Program-made: the position numbers and the translations under genes
Origin: JAXLYX01 sp046351215
GTDB lineage: Bacteria; Myxococcota_A; Polyangia; Polyangiales; Houyiibacteriaceae
Direction: 5' to 3'
NCBI GenBank assembly: GCA_046351215.1
Contig: JAXLYX010000005.1
Coordinates: 659,622-723,621 of the forward strand
Length of the DNA stretch: 64,000 nt
The notes under the pieces: generated by a model
The model's input: the letters and a program-made list of their open reading frames with translations, nothing else
The model's database searches: none
What the model was told of the DNA's origin: nothing
In this document: positions 8,940 through 17,735 of the stretch, one piece after another
Layout of the letters: every line of letters begins with the position of its first letter
Position numbering within the stretch: the first letter of the stretch is position 1

Positions 8940-10157
8940 TCAGGGCCCTTCGGGCCGCATGGAGCCGTCCGTGCCCGCCTGCCCCGAAGCCGGTCGGGTC
9001 GAGCCCGCGCCCCGGCTCGAGGGCAGCGTGTTCGGCGGGAGCGGAGGCACGATCGGCGGCCCGGGCAGGCTCGAGCCGCGCGCGAGGCAGACCTCGTGCA
9101 CGCGTCGACGGAACGTGCCCGTCGGCCCTCCCTGCATCACGACCCAATTCTCCCGGAAGCCGGGGGTGCCGTGGACGCTCTCGACCGTCGCATCGCCGAA
9201 CGCCGCGTCGTGGATGCGCGTCCCGACCATGCTCCGCGCGCCGAACGTCGGGACCTCGAGGGGCACCAGGTATTCGAGATGCTGCAGCCGCGGGTCGGAC
9301 TGGCTCCCGAACTGCACGCGAGCGAGCGGCGGCTCGTGCGAGACCTGCTCGCCCACGCATCGTCCCACCGGCGTCTCGAGCAGCACGTAGCGGAGGGTCT
9401 CGTGCGGCCCGACCTCGAACGTCGAGAGCACGAAGTAGAGGAGGCAGGTGAGCGTGCAGGCGAGCACGGGACCGAGCACCGCCGCGCCGAGCACGGCCAC
9501 GCGCATGCGCCTTCCCTGCGTCGCGAGCACACCCGCGCGCGCGTGCAGCACCTCGGCCGTCGATTCGAGCGCCGTGCCCCGCCGGCTCGCGGCCCAGGCG
9601 ACGGTCGTGGGATCGGCGACGTTGTCGGAGGCGCAGAAGCCGCAGCGCACGACGGCCGTGCCCGAGGGCACGGCGAGCGGACCGCCACAGTAGGAGCAGC
9701 GCGGCGGCGAGCCCTCGAGCTCGGGCGGGAGCGCGGCGCTCTCGAGCCTCAGCGTCTCGAGGGTGCGCGAGAGCGTGCGGGCACCGAGCGCGATCGCGCT
9801 CGCGAGCACGAAGAGCGGCACGAGGCCGAGGAGCGGTCCCGTGACGTCGAGCTCCCCCTGCTCGATCACGCCGAAGAGCGACACGCCCCCGCAGCAGAGG
9901 AAGGGAGCGAGGAGCAGCGCCGCGAAGACGAGGAAGCGCGCGAGGGAACGCCGTCCGCCCTCGAGCAGCCGGCGCGAGAGGGCCGAGAGCTGACGTTCGC
10001 GGGCCTGCGACGCGAAGAGGACCTCGCGCGCGACGCGGAGCCTCGCCTCGACGTCGGGCTCGAGCGGCCCGCGATGGCCGCAGGCACACGAGAGGGCCTC
10101 GGTCGCGAGCGAGAGCTGGTGCGGGGCCCCGCACGCGGGGCATCGAGCGAGGATCAC
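8940..10157 (-). CDS. membrane protein with two zinc ribbons, unknown function
   Basis: 405 residues. An N-terminal ribbon has C6, C9, C24 and C26. About residues 75-135 hold two hydrophobic membrane segments. A second ribbon follows (CSYCGG ... CGFC), then another strongly hydrophobic segment and a C-terminal beta-rich domain of about 150 residues that is probably on the opposite side of the membrane. No catalytic motif was recognised. The architecture resembles a second protein in this window (33350-34456): ribbons, then membrane segment, then extracytoplasmic domain. It sits just downstream of the SRP RNA on the same strand. Function not inferred. Confidence 0.75.
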   Translation of the reverse strand: MILARCPACGAPHQLSLATEALSCACGHRGPLEPDVEARLRVAREVLFASQARERQLSALSRRLLEGGRRSLARFLVFAALLLAPFLCCGGVSLFGVIEQGELDVTGPLLGLVPLFVLASAIALGARTLSRTLETLRLESAALPPELEGSPPRCSYCGGPLAVPSGTAVVRCGFCASDNVADPTTVAWAASRRGTALESTAEVLHARAGVLATQGRRMRVAVLGAAVLGPVLACTLTCLLYFVLSTFEVGPHETLRYVLLETPVGRCVGEQVSHEPPLARVQFGSQSDPRLQHLEYLVPLEVPTFGARSMVGTRIHDAAFGDATVESVHGTPGFRENWVVMQGGPTGTFRRRVHEVCLARGSSLPGPPIVPPLPPNTLPSSRGAGSTRPASGQAGTDGSMRPEGP

Positions 10158-10186
10158 GCGGCGACGCTACCACGCGACGGAAAAGA

Positions 10187-10271
<85 letters not shown>

Positions 10272-10275
10272 GGGA

Positions 10276-10293
10276 GCTTCCCTTTCGGGAAGC
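10276..10293 (-). terminator. short hairpin between tRNA-Ser(GGA) and SRP RNA
   Basis: Seven-pair stem GCTTCCC / GGGAAGC with a four-base loop. It could end the tRNA transcript or be a processing structure. There is no T-tract on the minus strand. Confidence 0.4.
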
Positions 10294-10313
10294 GAAAACG
10301 CATCAGGGATGCG

Positions 10314-10403
10314 TGGCGGAGAAGGAGGGATTCGAACCCTCGGTGCCCTTTCGGGCACACACGATTTCCAGTCGTGCACCTTCGACCACTCGGTCACCTC
10401 TCC
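10314..10403 (-). tRNA. tRNA-Ser(GGA)
   Basis: Acceptor stem GGAGAGG pairs with CTTCTCC. The anticodon loop CTGGAAA gives anticodon GGA, which reads UCC/UCU. A long variable arm (GTGCCCGAAAGGGCAC) identifies a class II serine tRNA. T-loop GGTTCGAATCC, discriminator G and an encoded CCA are present. Confidence 0.97.
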
Positions 10404-10505
10404 AAGGACCACCTCCTCCGCTCGAGCAGGCGCCCTACACGGCGGGAGGCGACGTCGAGGGACCTTTCGGACCCCCGGCGGGAATCGGCACCCAGATAGA
10501 GAAAT

Positions 10506-10525
10506 CGCGAGGCAGGTGCCTCGCG
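10506..10525 (-). terminator. hairpin downstream of tRNA-Ser(CGA)
   Basis: Perfect nine-pair inverted repeat CGCGAGGCA / TGCCTCGCG with a two-base centre. Read on the minus strand it is followed by ATTTCTCT, so it can act as an intrinsic terminator of the tRNA transcript. Confidence 0.55.
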
Positions 10526-10570
10526 GGTTCTCGGCGCTAGGAACTTCGAATCAAAGACCGTAGCGAAACT

Positions 10571-10660
10571 TGGCGGAGAGCAAGGGATTCGAACCCCTGG
10601 AACCGTTGCCGGTTCACCTGATTTCGAATCAGGCTCCTTCGACCACTCGGACAGCTCTCC
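10571..10660 (-). tRNA. tRNA-Ser(CGA)
   Basis: Class II serine tRNA with acceptor GGAGAGC / GCTCTCC, anticodon loop TTCGAAA (anticodon CGA, reading UCG), a long variable arm, discriminator G and encoded CCA. TCG is by eye the preferred serine codon in this genome, so this should be a major serine tRNA. Confidence 0.97.
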
Positions 10661-10737
10661 GCGGGCGAAACTAGCAAAAGGTTCCTGGGTGTCAACGGAT
10701 AGTCGAAGGGTCTTTGCGATTCCCGTGCCCGCCCCGA

Positions 10738-11277
<540 letters not shown>

Positions 11278-11294
11278 CGTCGGGCGCAGGATAC

Positions 11295-11327
11295 GAAAAA
11301 AGCCTCGAGCGCGATGCTCGAGGCTTT
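11295..11327 (-). terminator. intrinsic terminator between tRNA-Arg and tadA
   Basis: On the minus strand the stem GCCTCGAGC / GCTCGAGGC is followed by TTTTTT, a textbook Rho-independent terminator. It ends transcription from the upstream tRNA-Arg before tadA begins 18 bases further on. Confidence 0.9.
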
Positions 11328-11339
11328 CGTCGTGAGTAG

Positions 11340-11413
<74 letters not shown>

Positions 11414-11457
11414 TGAGACGCGGCGAACTGTAGCCGTGACTGCCGTCGCGTCAAGGG

Positions 11458-11547
11458 CGGAGAAGCAGGGATTTGAACCCTGGATACGCCTTTTGAGCGT
11501 ATGCCCGCTTAGCAAGCGGGTGCCTTCGACCACTCGGCCACTTCTCC
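11458..11547 (-). tRNA. tRNA-Ser(GCT)
   Basis: Class II serine tRNA: acceptor GGAGAAG / CTTCTCC, anticodon loop TTGCTAA (anticodon GCT, reading AGC/AGU), long variable arm TACGCTCAAAAGGCGTA, discriminator G. CCA is not encoded. Confidence 0.97.
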
Positions 11548-11624
11548 AACTAGGTTCTCAAGCAGCACGTCCGGGCCGAGGCCAGGCCGTGGGAGCGGCG
11601 TTGTAGCCGCGTCCCCTTGGGCTG

Positions 11625-12614
11625 TCAACGATCGGCCCGCGTGGGATCCCGGAGCCCGAGCTCGCGGGCCACCTCGCGCATTCCCGCCGCGAGGCCGATC
11701 CTCGGCTCGTAGCCGAGCAGGCGCCGCGCCTTGCCGATGCCGTACGCGTGCGGTCGCAGCAGGTACTCGATCGCGGCGCGGCGCGCGGGCGGCGGCAGGC
11801 CGAGCGCTTCGCTCCCCTTCTCGAGCCCCCCGATCAGCGTGCGCAGGACGGAGGCCGGCATCGTCGGCGCGGACCGACGCCCGAGCATCCGCGCGTGGTA
11901 GCCGAAGAAGCGCTCGCAGCTCGTGTCCTCGCCGTCGGTGACCGTGAAGACCTCGCCCACGGCACGTCGATCGAGCCCGAGGAAGACGGCGTCGAGGAGG
12001 TTGTCGACGTGCACGTGGTTCAGCACGCCCCGCCCTCCGTCCGGGAGGTAGAAGACGCGCTGCCGCAGGAGCTCGAGCGGCCGCAGCACCCACGGGACCG
12101 AGGCCGCGCCGTACACGTCGCCCGGCCGGATCACGAGCACGCCCATACGCTCGCCATGGAAGCTCCGCGCGACGTCCTCGCTCTCGATCTTGGTCTGGCA
12201 GTAGGCGTTGCCCTCGCCCCGCTTCTCGCCCTCCTCGCCGACGTGCGGAGGGTACGTGAAGCCGTAGACCATCACACTCGAGAGGTGGACGAACATCTTC
12301 GCGCCGGCGTCCCGCGAGACTCCCGCGACGGTGCGCGTGCCCTCGACGTTCACCCGCCGATAGCGGGCGAGCTCGCCGTCCTCCTCCACGATCGCGGCGG
12401 TGTGGAAGACGACGTCGGCGCCCGACACACACGCGCGGACGGCGCCGGGATCGCCGACGTCGCCGACGACGGTGACGAAGCCGCGGGAGCGGGCGCGCGC
12501 CGCCGCGGCCTCCGAGACCTCGAGACCGACGACCTCGAGGCCCCGCTCTCGCGCGCGCTCCGCCATCCGCCCACCGATGAACCCGCCGATGCCCGTGATC
12601 GCGATGCGTCTCAT
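11625..12614 (-). CDS. NAD-dependent epimerase/dehydratase (extended SDR)
   Basis: 329 residues from ATG 12614, which overlaps the stop of the upstream TetR gene (ATGA junction) and has GGGGAAG as ribosome site. Rossmann motif TGIGGFIG lies at residues 6-13; HLSSVMVYG carries the catalytic serine and AYCQTK the catalytic Tyr-xxx-Lys. The sequence is closest in pattern to 3-beta-hydroxysteroid-dehydrogenase or nucleotide-sugar epimerase-like proteins (VYGAASVPWVLRP, HVDNLLDAV). Coupling to a TetR regulator with a nearby palindrome suggests inducible expression. The substrate cannot be assigned from sequence; a sterol, sugar or isoprenoid alcohol are all possible. Confidence 0.9.
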   Translation of the reverse strand: MRRIAITGIGGFIGGRMAERARERGLEVVGLEVSEAAAARARSRGFVTVVGDVGDPGAVRACVSGADVVFHTAAIVEEDGELARYRRVNVEGTRTVAGVSRDAGAKMFVHLSSVMVYGFTYPPHVGEEGEKRGEGNAYCQTKIESEDVARSFHGERMGVLVIRPGDVYGAASVPWVLRPLELLRQRVFYLPDGGRGVLNHVHVDNLLDAVFLGLDRRAVGEVFTVTDGEDTSCERFFGYHARMLGRRSAPTMPASVLRTLIGGLEKGSEALGLPPPARRAAIEYLLRPHAYGIGKARRLLGYEPRIGLAAGMREVARELGLRDPTRADR

Positions 12615-13249
12615 GACTTCCCCACTCCCCGGATGATCGCGACGAAGAGCTCGACGAGCTCCCGCCCGAGCGCGTCGAGCGAGGGCTTCTCCTCGCGCCA
12701 GAGCCATTCGACGACGAGCTCGTGGCCCGCGCCGGCCATCGCGATCGAGGCGAGCTCGAAATCGCGGGGCGGGACGGCGCCCTCGTGCGCGAGGCGCTCC
12801 GCCTGCACCTCGATGAGCCGGGCGAACTCGTGGATCGCCTGCCGCCGGCGGAGCTCCATCGCGGGGCTCACCCCGACCACCTCGAGCGTGGCCACGCGGG
12901 CGCGCCGCGGGTCGTCGAGGTAGCTGTGGAGGAAGGCGACCACGGCCCTCTCCACGCGATCGCGGGGATCGTCGGACGCCCCGACGAGCGCCTTCGTCAC
13001 CGCCTCGCGCGCGTCCCCGAGGATGGTCTCGAAGAGGGCGAGCAGGAGCGCCTCGCGCCCCTCGTGCTCCTCGTAGAAATGGCGGGCCGTCACCCCGGCC
13101 TCGGCGCAGAGCCGCTCGATGGAGGTCGCCGCGTAGCCATCGGTGCCGAAGAGCGAGAGCGCGGCCTCCCGGAGGCGCTGGCGGCGCGCCTCGCGACGCT
13201 CGTCCGCCGAGCGTCCGCCGTACCTGCGCGCGCGCGTTCCCTGCACCAC
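12611..13249 (-). CDS. TetR-family transcriptional regulator
   Basis: 212 residues from GTG 13249, chosen because GGGAGG lies five bases upstream and because the helix-turn-helix then begins near residue 25 (LREAALSLFGTDGYAATSIERLCAEAGVTARHFYEEHEG). The C-terminal ligand domain is a standard TetR helical bundle. The gene overlaps the epimerase by four bases, so regulator and enzyme are co-expressed. A perfect 18-base palindrome lies 58 bases upstream of the start and is the probable operator, implying autoregulation of this two-gene operon. The ligand is unknown. Confidence 0.93.
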   Translation of the reverse strand: MVQGTRARRYGGRSADERREARRQRLREAALSLFGTDGYAATSIERLCAEAGVTARHFYEEHEGREALLLALFETILGDAREAVTKALVGASDDPRDRVERAVVAFLHSYLDDPRRARVATLEVVGVSPAMELRRRQAIHEFARLIEVQAERLAHEGAVPPRDFELASIAMAGAGHELVVEWLWREEKPSLDALGRELVELFVAIIRGVGKS

Positions 13250-13306
13250 GCCGACCTCCCGGGACGACCCCTCCCGAAGCCCGAGGCTACCGCGGCGGCC
13301 GGCATC

Positions 13307-13324
13307 CGACAAGGCGCCTTGTCG
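13307..13324. promoter_or_regulatory. perfect 18-bp palindrome, probable TetR operator
   Basis: The palindrome CGACAAGGC / GCCTTGTCG is perfect over 18 bases and lies 58 bases upstream of the TetR start, in the region shared with groES. Size and symmetry fit a TetR dimer site. That it belongs to this regulator is inference from position. Confidence 0.65.
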
Positions 13325-13393
13325 ATTCGGAGCCCTCGGGTCGCCCTTCGGGCGGTGGATCGGCGACCCGAGGAATTCCGGCCCTCTCGGCCC

Positions 13394-13421
13394 TTGCATG
13401 CGCGGAGCGGAATGCTTACTA
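13394..13421 (+). promoter_or_regulatory. candidate promoter of groES-groEL
   Basis: TTGCAT (13394) and TTACTA (13416) are spaced by 16 bases, about 48 bases before the groES start. No CIRCE inverted repeat (TTAGCACTC-type) is visible, so the operon is probably not HrcA-controlled from here. Weak prediction. Confidence 0.35.
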
Positions 13422-13468
13422 GGTCGGCCACCGCCGGGCAGGCCGGCTTTTCGAAGAGGTGACGAGGA

Positions 13469-13756
13469 ATGAAGGTTCGTCCGCTGCACGATCGCGTGCT
13501 GGTGAAGCGCGTCGAAGAGGAGACCAAGACCAAGGGCGGAATCATCATCCCCGATACGGCCAAGGAGAAGCCGATCGAGGGGATCGTGGTGGCCGTCGGC
13601 GGGGGCCGCGTCGGTGACGACGGCAAGGTCACGCCGCTCGAGGTCAAGGTGGGCGAGCGCGTCCTCTTCGGGAAGTACGCCGGCACCGAGGTCAAGCTCG
13701 ACGGCCGCGAGCACCTGATCCTCCGCGAGGGCGACATCCTCGCGGTCATGGGCTGA
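13469..13756 (+). CDS. groES: co-chaperonin GroES
   Basis: 95 residues, normal length. GroES caps the GroEL cage as a heptamer. Diagnostic segments are PLHDRVLVKRVEEE, the mobile loop TKGGIIIPDTAKEKP (GroEL contact), and the C-terminal REGDILAVMG. GAGGTGACGAGG supplies a strong ribosome site before ATG 13469. groEL follows after 81 bases, the usual operon order. Confidence 0.98.
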   Translation: MKVRPLHDRVLVKRVEEETKTKGGIIIPDTAKEKPIEGIVVAVGGGRVGDDGKVTPLEVKVGERVLFGKYAGTEVKLDGREHLILREGDILAVMG

Positions 13757-13837
13757 TTCCCCGCCGGGACGCGATGCAGGGCGCGCACGCGCCCGCCGTC
13801 CCGGCCCACCCCCCGATTCCATTCTCAGGAGATTCCG

Positions 13838-15487
<1,650 letters not shown>

Positions 15488-15510
15488 GCCCGACCCGCGC
15501 TCGATGGACG

Positions 15511-15545
15511 AAGGGCTCCTCGGTTCCCGAGGGGCCCTTTTCCTT
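15511..15545 (+). terminator. intrinsic terminator of the groESL operon
   Basis: Eleven-pair stem (GGGCTCCTCGG / CCGAGGGGCCC) followed by TTTTCC, 24 bases after the groEL stop. Confidence 0.85.
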
Positions 15546-15560
15546 TCCGTCGACGAGGGA

Positions 15561-15730
15561 CGTGCACGAGCCCCGTCGACGTGCACGGGCCGTCGTGCAC
15601 GTGCACGTGCACGGTTCGCGTGCACGTGCACGAGCCCCGTCGACGTGCACGGGCCCGTCGTGCACGTGCACGTGCACGGTTCGCGTGCACGGGGACGAGC
15701 CTCGTCGACGTGCGCGTGGGTCGTGCACGG
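15561..15730. repeat. GTGCAC-rich tandem repeat, about 2.6 copies of a 64-65-base unit
   Basis: The unit begins GTGCACGAGCCCCGTCGAC at 15562 and recurs at 15626 with one inserted base; a degenerate third copy starts near 15691. Each unit contains several GTGCAC palindromes, a GTCGAC palindrome and an alternating GTGCACGTGCACGTGCAC run. Much of it can fold back on itself. It lies outside any credible gene, between the groEL terminator and a lipoprotein gene. The function is unknown; a protein array, replication-slippage product or mobile palindromic element are all possible. Confidence 0.85.
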
Positions 15731-15762
15731 CTCCGCCCCCCAGGGCGCTGGGGGGCGGAGCC
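15729..15762. other. 13-bp perfect G/C hairpin bordering the repeat
   Basis: GGCTCCGCCCCCC pairs perfectly with GGGGGGCGGAGCC around an eight-base loop. It directly abuts the GTGCAC repeat and lacks a T-tract. It may be a Rho-independent-like stop or part of a dispersed palindromic repeat. Confidence 0.7.
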
Positions 15763-15806
15763 CCCTTCGGCAGCGCGCGATGGGGTCTTCCGCCCCCACG
15801 TAACGA

Positions 15807-15831
15807 GCGCTCTCTTCGGTCGGGAGAGCGC
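15807..15831. other. 8-bp hairpin in the groEL-CAP intergenic region
   Basis: GCGCTCTC pairs with GAGAGCGC around a nine-base loop. It is one of three stem structures in the 479-base gap between groEL and the CAP lipoprotein. No coding potential is credible here. Confidence 0.5.
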
Positions 15832-15879
15832 CGAATTGCCCGGCGATCCGGCATGGGACGCCGCTGGCCGGTTTGGCCT

Positions 15880-15901
15880 ATCGCTTGCTGGAGCAAGCGA
15901 T
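15880..15901. promoter_or_regulatory. 22-bp inverted repeat upstream of the CAP lipoprotein gene
   Basis: Arms ATCGCTTGCT and AGCAAGCGAT are perfect over ten bases with a GG centre, 65 bases before the start codon. The size and tiny centre favour a dimer-binding operator over an RNA hairpin. No regulator gene is adjacent. Confidence 0.5.
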
Positions 15902-15966
15902 GGCTGCCGGGTCGAGCTCGCGCGTGGGCGCGATGGGCGTCGTTCCCCTCGGCAGCGAGGTGGCCC

Positions 15967-16503
15967 ATGCATCGTCGACTCGCGCTCCCGTTCCTCCTCG
16001 TGCTCCTCGCTGGCTGCGACTCCGATCCGGTGAAGTCGAACTTCACGGGAGGCCCCGACGGAGGTGCGCTCTCGACGCCGATCCCGGGCTGCATGCCCGA
16101 GGTCCTGCCGTCGACGGGTAGCCTCCATCAAGACTGCGTCGATCGGATCAACCAGTTCCGCGTCTACTGCCAGAACCTCCCTCCGCTCGCGCGATGGACG
16201 AGCGGCGAGTCCTGCGCGGACGACATGGCCGCCTACGACAGCCAGCCGGGCCGCGGCGCCCACGCGGCCTTCCGCGCCGACCTCTGCGACGGCGGCTTCG
16301 CCCAGAACGAATGCCCTGGCTGGCCGAGCACCGCCGCCGTCGTCTCGGGCTGTCTGCAGTCGATGTGGGACGAAGGCCCGGGCACGCCCTACTCGGCCCA
16401 CGGTCACTACATCAACATGTCGAACACCGAGTACACCGAGGTCGCCTGCGGCTTCCACACGACGGCAGACGGCAAGGTCTGGGGCCTGATGAACTTCCGG
16501 TAG
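15967..16503 (+). CDS. CAP/SCP-domain lipoprotein
   Basis: 178 residues from ATG 15967, preceded by GAGGTGG. The signal peptide ends in LLAGC (lipid cysteine 17). The mature protein begins with a helix carrying CVDRINQFRVYC, then ESCADDMAAYDS. It ends with the CAP-family signature around HYINMSNTEYTEVACGFH. Multiple paired cysteines fit an oxidising periplasmic or surface location. CAP proteins (cysteine-rich secretory, antigen 5, PR-1) are often lipid- or sterol-binding, or of unknown activity. The gene is single and is preceded by the palindrome at 15880. Function beyond the fold is not assigned. Confidence 0.85.
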   Translation: MHRRLALPFLLVLLAGCDSDPVKSNFTGGPDGGALSTPIPGCMPEVLPSTGSLHQDCVDRINQFRVYCQNLPPLARWTSGESCADDMAAYDSQPGRGAHAAFRADLCDGGFAQNECPGWPSTAAVVSGCLQSMWDEGPGTPYSAHGHYINMSNTEYTEVACGFHTTADGKVWGLMNFR

Positions 16504-16531
16504 GGCGCGTGCACGGGCACGTGAATTGGAA

Positions 16532-16562
16532 GAGGCCGGCCCCCTCCGAGGGAACCGGCCTC
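16532..16562. terminator. hairpin between convergent CAP and Rieske genes
   Basis: Stem GAGGCCGG / CCGGCCTC with a 15-base loop, in the short gap between two genes that converge. There is no T-tract. Confidence 0.45.
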
Positions 16563-16582
16563 CGGTCACGGCCTCTCCGTGC

Positions 16583-17575
16583 TCACTCCGCCGCGGCGGG
16601 CTGCTTGTCGGCGGGCCAGCTGTAGAACTGCTGGACCCAGCGGCGGAAGACGCCGATCGGGCCGTCGCCGTCGCAGAGCAGCGGGCGCTCGTGCTGGACC
16701 TTGTTCTCCCAGATGGGGATGTCCTGCTCGAGCTGGCGCTCGACCTCGGCCATGAAGGCCTTGCCCACGCCCTTCGTGATGCTCGCGCCACCGAGGCTCT
16801 TCACCATGAAGGAGAAGCGCACGTCGACCCGGTCGTCGTCGATCGGCGTGACCGACGAGACGAGGAGCGTCTCGGCGATGCCCGTGAAGCGGATCGTGTT
16901 GAAGCCGAAGCCCCAGCTCGTGCTCTGCACGGTGCCCATGACCTCGCCCATCGGCGTCGACATCAGGGTCTGCGAGGTCACGCGCATGATCGCGCCGTCC
17001 ACCGAACCCTCGGACTGCGGCATGTTCTTCGCGCCGTGCACGTAGTGGAAGTGCGCGCTGTCGACCTGGTTCTCGGCCATGTCGAGGTTGTTCGTGCGGA
17101 TGGTCCACTTCCGCTTCTCGTAGCCCATCCACTCCGGGTTCCGCGTCCCGTCCTTCGTCCCGAACTCCGGGAGCTCGTCCGGGAGCTCGAACTCCGGCTC
17201 CTTGCCCTCCGCGTGGTGCCACGCCATCACGAGGCCCGCGACGATCTTGATGCGCCAGGTGCCGATGTCCGCCTTGCGCGGCATGTGCTTCGCGTAGGGG
17301 ACCGCGTTGCACTTGCCGTTCGCGCCGAACTGCCACGCGTGGAACGGGCACTCGAGGTTCTCGCCCTTCACCTTGCCGCCGTGGCCGAGGTGGGCACCGA
17401 GGTGCGGACAGAACGCGTCGAGGAGGCCGATCTCGCCGGACTCCGTCCGGAAGAGGACCAGGTCCTTGCCGAAGTACTTGAGCGGCACGACCGAGCCCGG
17501 CGTGAGCTCGTCTTCGTACGCGACCTGGAACCAGCCGTTGGGGATGGGGGGAGTGAAGTAGCGGGAGCTCGTCAT
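16583..17575 (-). CDS. Rieske non-heme iron oxygenase, KshA/DAF-36-like
   Basis: 330 residues. The Rieske [2Fe-2S] cluster site is C56-P-H58 ... C76-x-x-H79. The mononuclear iron site follows the motif N169-x2-D172-x2-H175-x4-H180. Length and motif spacing match the alpha subunits of 3-ketosteroid 9-alpha-hydroxylase and the cholesterol 7-desaturase DAF-36/Neverland family, which act on sterol rings using electrons from a reductase. No reductase gene is adjacent. A KstR-like palindrome lies 11 bases before the start codon, and no ribosome site is evident there, so the mRNA may be leaderless or short-leadered. A sterol substrate is an inference. Confidence 0.88.
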   Translation of the reverse strand: MTSSRYFTPPIPNGWFQVAYEDELTPGSVVPLKYFGKDLVLFRTESGEIGLLDAFCPHLGAHLGHGGKVKGENLECPFHAWQFGANGKCNAVPYAKHMPRKADIGTWRIKIVAGLVMAWHHAEGKEPEFELPDELPEFGTKDGTRNPEWMGYEKRKWTIRTNNLDMAENQVDSAHFHYVHGAKNMPQSEGSVDGAIMRVTSQTLMSTPMGEVMGTVQSTSWGFGFNTIRFTGIAETLLVSSVTPIDDDRVDVRFSFMVKSLGGASITKGVGKAFMAEVERQLEQDIPIWENKVQHERPLLCDGDGPIGVFRRWVQQFYSWPADKQPAAAE

Positions 17576-17585
17576 GCCGCTAAAC

Positions 17586-17599
17586 TAGAACACGTTTCA
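17586..17599. promoter_or_regulatory. KstR-like box between Rieske oxygenase and acyl-CoA dehydrogenase
   Basis: TAGAACACGTTTCA fits TnnAACnnGTTnnA, the operator consensus of the actinobacterial cholesterol regulator KstR, within the imperfect palindrome CTAGAACACGTTTCAG. It sits in the divergent promoter region of two genes whose families fit lipid or sterol catabolism. Which TetR protein binds it here is unknown. Confidence 0.5.
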
Positions 17600-17735
17600 G
17601 TTTCGGACAAGGGGTCCCCTAACGCTCGCTAGCGCTTTTCGTCCAGGAACGCGGACTGCCTCGGGATTCCGATGTGACGCCACGTGGCCCGATTCGCTCT
17701 CGACGTACCGATCCGTCCGTTGGATGCTCCCGCGC

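Noticed and set aside
13250..13468. CIRCE/HrcA element before groES
   Set aside because: No TTAGCACTC-type inverted repeat is present; the visible palindrome has a different sequence and is closer to the TetR gene.
15561..15730. Possible CRISPR array
   Set aside because: Units are contiguous with no unique spacers and no cas genes nearby.
15504..16033. Small plus-strand frames through the GTGCAC repeat (VHVHG-type peptides)
   Set aside because: They arise from repeat periodicity, have no ribosome site and differ between repeat copies.
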